Part shown: positions 60,981 to 64,000 of the stretch, piece after piece
Layout of the letters: every line of letters begins with the position of its first letter
How positions within the stretch are numbered: the first letter of the stretch is position 1
DNA from: Melastoma dodecandrum
Lineage: Eukaryota; Streptophyta; Magnoliopsida; Myrtales; Melastomataceae
Direction: 5' to 3'
DNA length: 64,000 bases
NCBI GenBank assembly: GCA_029817715.1
Contig: JARUPY010000090.1
Coordinates: 930,001 to 994,000, forward strand
The notes under the pieces: model-generated
Seen by the model: the letters and a program-made list of their open reading frames with translations, nothing else
What the model was told of the DNA's origin: nothing
Database searches by the model: none
Program-made: the position numbers and the translations under genes

Positions 60981-62489
60981 ATGGCCAACGCGGCCAATCT
61001 CGGCCTGCTCGCCCTGACGCGGTTCGGTTGCGGCCCACGCGGCGACGGAGACACGAAGATCGCGGCGGCCGACCCGCGCGGCTTCCTGGCGGCCGAACTC
61101 GCCGAGCCGGGCATCGCGCTGCTCGACGGTGCCGAGCTGCCGACGACCGCCGAGGCATTGCGGCAGCAGTACGCCTATCGGGAAGAGCAGCAGATGGCGC
61201 GGCTCGCGCCCCCGTCCGCGCCGTCCGCGCTCGCACAGGTGACGGCCGCGGCCGCCCAGCCGCAGGCCGGCCGGCCCGCCACCATGCCGCCGCCAATGGC
61301 GCCTGCGGCCCAGCAGATGGCGCCCGCGGGCCAGCCGATGACCGCCGCCCCCGCAGCACCGCCGCCCAAGCCGCCGAACCCCGGCGTGCTCGTCTATCGC
61401 GACGAGGCGCTCGCGCGCATCCGCCGGGCGATCGAGGTCCGCGCCGGCTTCGCCGAGCGGCTGGTCGCCTTCTGGTCCAACCATTTCTGCGTCTCGGCGG
61501 CGAAGGGGCCGATCGGCCGCATCACCGCCGGAGCCTTCGAACGCGAGGCCATCCGGCCGCACGTGCTCGGGCGCTTCGCCGACATGCTGCTCGCCGTCGA
61601 AAGTCATCCGGCCATGCTCCACTTCCTCGACAACGTGCAGTCGGTCGGCCCGAACTCGCGGGCCGGCCTGCGCGGCCGGCGCGGGCTCAACGAGAACCTC
61701 GGCCGCGAGATCATGGAACTGCATACGCTCGGCGCCGACAGCGGTTACGCGCAGGCCGACGTCACCAATCTCGCGCGCATCCTCACCGGCTGGAGCTACG
61801 TCGGCGCGGAGGGCAGGGGCGGCGAGCCCGGAACCTTCGTGTTTCGCGCGCCGGCCCACGAGCCGGGACCGCTGCCGCTGCTCGGTCGCACCTATCCCGA
61901 CCTCGGCGTCGCGCAGGGACGGACGGCGCTGCTCGATCTCGCCCACGAACCCCGCACGGCCCGCTTCATCGCGGGCAAGCTCGCGCGGGCCTTCGTCGCC
62001 GATGCGCCGCCGCCGGCTCTCGTCGATCGACTGGCCACGACCTTCACGGCGACGGACGGCGACCTGAAGGCGACCGCGCTGGCGCTGATCGCCGCGCCGG
62101 AGTCCTGGGCGTCGGCCCCGGCCAAGATGCGCTCGCCGTGGGACGTCGTCATCGCGACCAACCGTCTGCTCGGCCATCTGCCGGAGGACCCCGGCCAGGT
62201 GCTCGGCCCGCTCAAGGCGCTCGGCATGGAGCTCTGGTCGCCGCCGGGTCCGAACGGCTACGCGACCGGGGACGCGGCCTGGGCGACGCCGGAGGGGATG
62301 AAGCTCAGGCTCGATTATTGCGCGCTCGTCGCAGCCAAGCTGAAGACGCCGCCGAACCCGAGCGACCTGCTCGAGCGGCTCGCCGGCGGCAGCCCCTCGC
62401 CGGAGACGCGAACGGCCGTCGCCCGCGCCGAGAGCCGCGAGCAGGGCATCGCGCTCCTCCTCATGTCGCCGGAAATGCAGCGGAGCTGA
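60981..62489 (+). CDS. DUF1800 domain-containing protein
   Basis: The 502-residue protein has the DUF1800 pattern: NLGLLALTRFGCGPRGDGD, an inserted Ala/Pro/Gln/Met-rich stretch (about residues 70-135), then LVAFWSNHFCVSAAKGP, FADMLLAVESHPAMLHFLDN, GLNENLGREIMELHTLGAD and YAQADVTNLARILTGWS. FVADAPPPALVDRLATTF leads to the helical C-terminus. No signal peptide is visible. The biochemical role is unknown; it occurs almost always with a DUF1501 gene, here two bases downstream. GAGGGAGAGGA precedes ATG 60981. Confidence 0.93.
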   Translation: MANAANLGLLALTRFGCGPRGDGDTKIAAADPRGFLAAELAEPGIALLDGAELPTTAEALRQQYAYREEQQMARLAPPSAPSALAQVTAAAAQPQAGRPATMPPPMAPAAQQMAPAGQPMTAAPAAPPPKPPNPGVLVYRDEALARIRRAIEVRAGFAERLVAFWSNHFCVSAAKGPIGRITAGAFEREAIRPHVLGRFADMLLAVESHPAMLHFLDNVQSVGPNSRAGLRGRRGLNENLGREIMELHTLGADSGYAQADVTNLARILTGWSYVGAEGRGGEPGTFVFRAPAHEPGPLPLLGRTYPDLGVAQGRTALLDLAHEPRTARFIAGKLARAFVADAPPPALVDRLATTFTATDGDLKATALALIAAPESWASAPAKMRSPWDVVIATNRLLGHLPEDPGQVLGPLKALGMELWSPPGPNGYATGDAAWATPEGMKLRLDYCALVAAKLKTPPNPSDLLERLAGGSPSPETRTAVARAESREQGIALLLMSPEMQRS

Positions 62490-62491
62490 TG

Positions 62492-63733
62492 ATGATATTC
62501 CCGCATCCCTCTCGTCGTGCTCTCATCGCCGGCGGCGGCGCTTTGTTCGGTGCGGCGATGATCCCGAAGGTCGCCTCGGCGGCCGGTGCGCGCGACCCGC
62601 GCCTCGTCGTGCTGGTGCTGCGCGGCGCGCTCGACGGCCTTGCGGCGGTCGGACCGATCGCCGACCCCGACTATGTCGCGCTGCATGGCCAGCTCGCGAT
62701 GCGCGTCGACGGTCCCGCGCCGGCGCTGCCGCTCGACGGCTTCTTCGCGCTCAATCCCGGCATGCCGCATTTCGCCCGCATGGTGCGCGACAGGACGGCG
62801 CTGATCGTCCATGCGACCGCGACCGGCTATCGCGACCGCTCGCATTTCGACGGACAGGACGTGCTGGAAAGCGGCATGCCGGCGCCCGGCTTCGTCGAAT
62901 CGGGCTGGCTTAATCGTGCGCTCGCGGCGCTCCCCCCCGGCGAGCGGGTCGGCAGCTCCGGCGGGCTCGCCGTCGGCGCGACGACCCCGACCATCCTGCG
63001 CGGCACGGCGCCCGTGCTGGGCTGGGAGCCGCAGACGATCCCCGGCGCCAGCGACGAGCTCGCGCGCCGCGTGCTCGACCTTTATACCCACAGCGATCCG
63101 AAGCTCGCCGACGCGATGCGCCAGGGCCTGGATATCGAGAAGATCGCGCTGTCCGGCAATGCGTCGACGGATGGTGCCGCGATGGGGCCGGGCAAGCCGG
63201 CGGCTGGACGGCGGCCCGTCGGGATGCGCGTCGCCGCCGAAGGCGCTGCGCGCCTCCTCGCCGCAAGCGACGGACCGCGCGTCGCCGCGCTGATCTTCGA
63301 CGGCTGGGACACGCATGCCGGCGAGGGCGGGGCGACCGGGCGCCTGATGCAGCTGCTCGGCGGCCTCGACGGCGCCTTCGACGCCTTCGAATCGGGCCTG
63401 GGACCGCAGTGGAAGCAGACGGTGGTCGTCGCGATCACCGAGTTCGGCCGCACCGCGCACATCAACGGCACGGCGGGCACCGACCACGGCACCGGCACGG
63501 TCGCCTTCCTCGCCGGCGGGGCGGTGGCCGGCGGTCGGGTGGTCGCCGATTGGCCCGGGCTGAAGCCGGCGCAGCTCTACGAGATGCGCGACCTCGCGCC
63601 GACGATCGACCTGCGGTGCGTGCTCAAGGGCGTGCTCGCCGATCATCTCGGGTTGTCGCCCGCCGTGCTCGCGCAGGCCGTGTTCCCCGGCACGGTGACG
63701 CTGCGGCCGATGAAGGGCCTGATCGCGGCTTAG
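62492..63733 (+). CDS. DUF1501 domain-containing Tat-exported protein
   Basis: The 413-residue protein has a twin-arginine signal (SRRALIAGGGALFGAAMIP), then the alkaline-phosphatase-like DUF1501 fold: LVVLVLRGALDGLAAVGPI, ATGYRDRSHFDGQDVLESG, ALIFDGWDTHAGEGGATGRL, VVAITEFGRTAHINGTAGTD and HGTGTVAFLAGGAVAGGRVV. The Asp and His residues in DGWDTH and TDHGTG are likely metal ligands. The Tat route implies export of a folded, possibly metal-loaded protein. It is translationally linked to DUF1800, whose stop overlaps an ATG at 62489; ATG 62492 is better spaced from GGAG. A 7-bp hairpin follows the stop. Confidence 0.92.
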   Translation: MIFPHPSRRALIAGGGALFGAAMIPKVASAAGARDPRLVVLVLRGALDGLAAVGPIADPDYVALHGQLAMRVDGPAPALPLDGFFALNPGMPHFARMVRDRTALIVHATATGYRDRSHFDGQDVLESGMPAPGFVESGWLNRALAALPPGERVGSSGGLAVGATTPTILRGTAPVLGWEPQTIPGASDELARRVLDLYTHSDPKLADAMRQGLDIEKIALSGNASTDGAAMGPGKPAAGRRPVGMRVAAEGAARLLAASDGPRVAALIFDGWDTHAGEGGATGRLMQLLGGLDGAFDAFESGLGPQWKQTVVVAITEFGRTAHINGTAGTDHGTGTVAFLAGGAVAGGRVVADWPGLKPAQLYEMRDLAPTIDLRCVLKGVLADHLGLSPAVLAQAVFPGTVTLRPMKGLIAA

Positions 63734-63737
63734 CGCA

Positions 63738-63756
63738 GCGCGGCGTGTTGCCGCGC
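63738..63756 (+). terminator. Hairpin behind the DUF1501 gene
   Basis: GCGCGGC (63738-63744), loop GTGTT, GCCGCGC (63750-63756): a perfect 7-bp GC stem five bases past the stop. No T run follows. The remaining spacer to 63904 shows no gene. Confidence 0.4.
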
Positions 63757-63904
63757 GACGCCACACCTTGGAAAGCCTCGAAAAGAACCGGCCTACGCTT
63801 ATGGACAGCACGGTCGGAACACGGCATAGGCACGGACAAAAGCCGTGGCGTAGGCCGGGTAAGATACCGCGCGTCAAGCGCCGAGCGAGGATGGCTGAGG
63901 GGCG

Positions 63905-64000
63905 ATGGATTCGTTTACGTTCAATAAGATCGCTGGCGCCGTGCTCGGCACCTGCCTGTTCGGCATGGGGCTCGGGCTCGTCGCGCAGGCGATCTATGAG
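63905..64000 (+). CDS. Membrane-anchored cytochrome c (CycM-like), N-terminal part cut by window edge
   Basis: Only 32 codons are present: MDSFTFNKIAGAVLGTCLFG, then MGLGLVAQAIYE, an N-terminal helix of the type that anchors the CycM/cytochrome c552 family in the inner membrane (MDSF-xNKIxGAVLGT). The heme motif CxxCH would lie outside the window. GAGGGG stands at a good distance before ATG 63905. Rhizobial CycM passes electrons to terminal oxidases. The call rests on N-terminal similarity alone. Confidence 0.65.
   Translation, partial: MDSFTFNKIAGAVLGTCLFGMGLGLVAQAIYE

Noticed and set aside
1..64000. CRISPR arrays, tRNA or rRNA genes, transposases, phage genes
   Set aside because: I looked for regularly spaced repeats, tRNA T-loop patterns and transposase motifs on both strands and saw none; the only dispersed repeats are the palindromic elements and the comM-end repeat.

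Overview
The window is about 69-70 percent GC and densely coded, with short intergenic gaps and many 4-nt stop/start overlaps. Gene content points to an alphaproteobacterium, most likely of the order Hyphomicrobiales (Rhizobiales). Supporting signs are an lgt - midA-like methyltransferase - pgeF run, ftsY next to a zinc-ribbon gene and ftsEX, an Irr/ICE-like motif upstream of exbB-exbD-tonB, an ECF sigma factor with an NrsF-type anti-sigma, an amino acid:[carrier protein] ligase, and a CycM-like cytochrome start at the right edge. I cannot name the genus. No rRNA, tRNA, CRISPR array, transposase or phage gene was found, and no gene-free stretch exceeds 300 bases.

Layout. 1-3.9 kb: a Bat/aerotolerance-like minus-strand operon (DUF4129, DUF4350, MoxR ATPase, DUF58, the last cut by the window edge) with a divergent membrane protein. 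3.9-4.65 kb: a small AT-rich island with a ComJ-like gene between two copies of a roughly 50-bp repeat, one of which forms the 3' end of comM. 4.6-9.3 kb: comM, two small proteins, a rhodanese, a PhzF-family protein and a Nudix-like hydrolase. 9.3-14.2 kb: exbB-exbD-tonB, recF and a second TonB. 14.3-23.4 kb: cell-envelope block (GNAT, lgt, midA-like, pgeF, ftsY, zinc-ribbon protein, ftsE, ftsX, an orphan parD, a lytic transglycosylase). 23.6-25.2 kb: an FeS-type photolyase. 25.4-34.7 kb: a four-gene MdtABC-like efflux operon. 34.8-39.2 kb: a large glucosidase-like protein with a lipid-kinase-like protein and a phosphoesterase.

39.2-43.95 kb: prs, a DUF2147 protein, uvrC and a HAD phosphatase. 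43.9-47.9 kb: a polysaccharide-type flippase diverging from a carrier protein - adenylating enzyme - short-chain reductase cassette, with a perfect 8-bp dyad between them. 48.0-50.3 kb: metY-like and metA genes for methionine synthesis. 50.3-55.3 kb: alpha/beta hydrolase, class IV aminotransferase, a ThDP-dependent acetolactate-synthase-like enzyme and the amino acid:[carrier protein] ligase. 55.4-59.6 kb: aldo/keto reductase, a secreted Cys-motif protein, a D-cysteine desulfhydrase-like enzyme, trpS and a small protein. 59.6-63.7 kb: NrsF and ECF sigma factor facing a DUF1800-DUF1501 pair. The right edge holds the start of a membrane-anchored cytochrome c.

Two themes recur. Translational coupling through 4-nt overlaps (ATGA, GTGA and TTGA) is frequent, and TTG starts are common. 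Three copies of a paired inverted-repeat element (CTTCTCCCGC...GCGGGAGAAG plus a GTCGGGTCGGATGAGG arm) lie between genes, two of them bracketing pgeF. Functions not listed as established family knowledge are inference from sequence read by eye; no database search was run.
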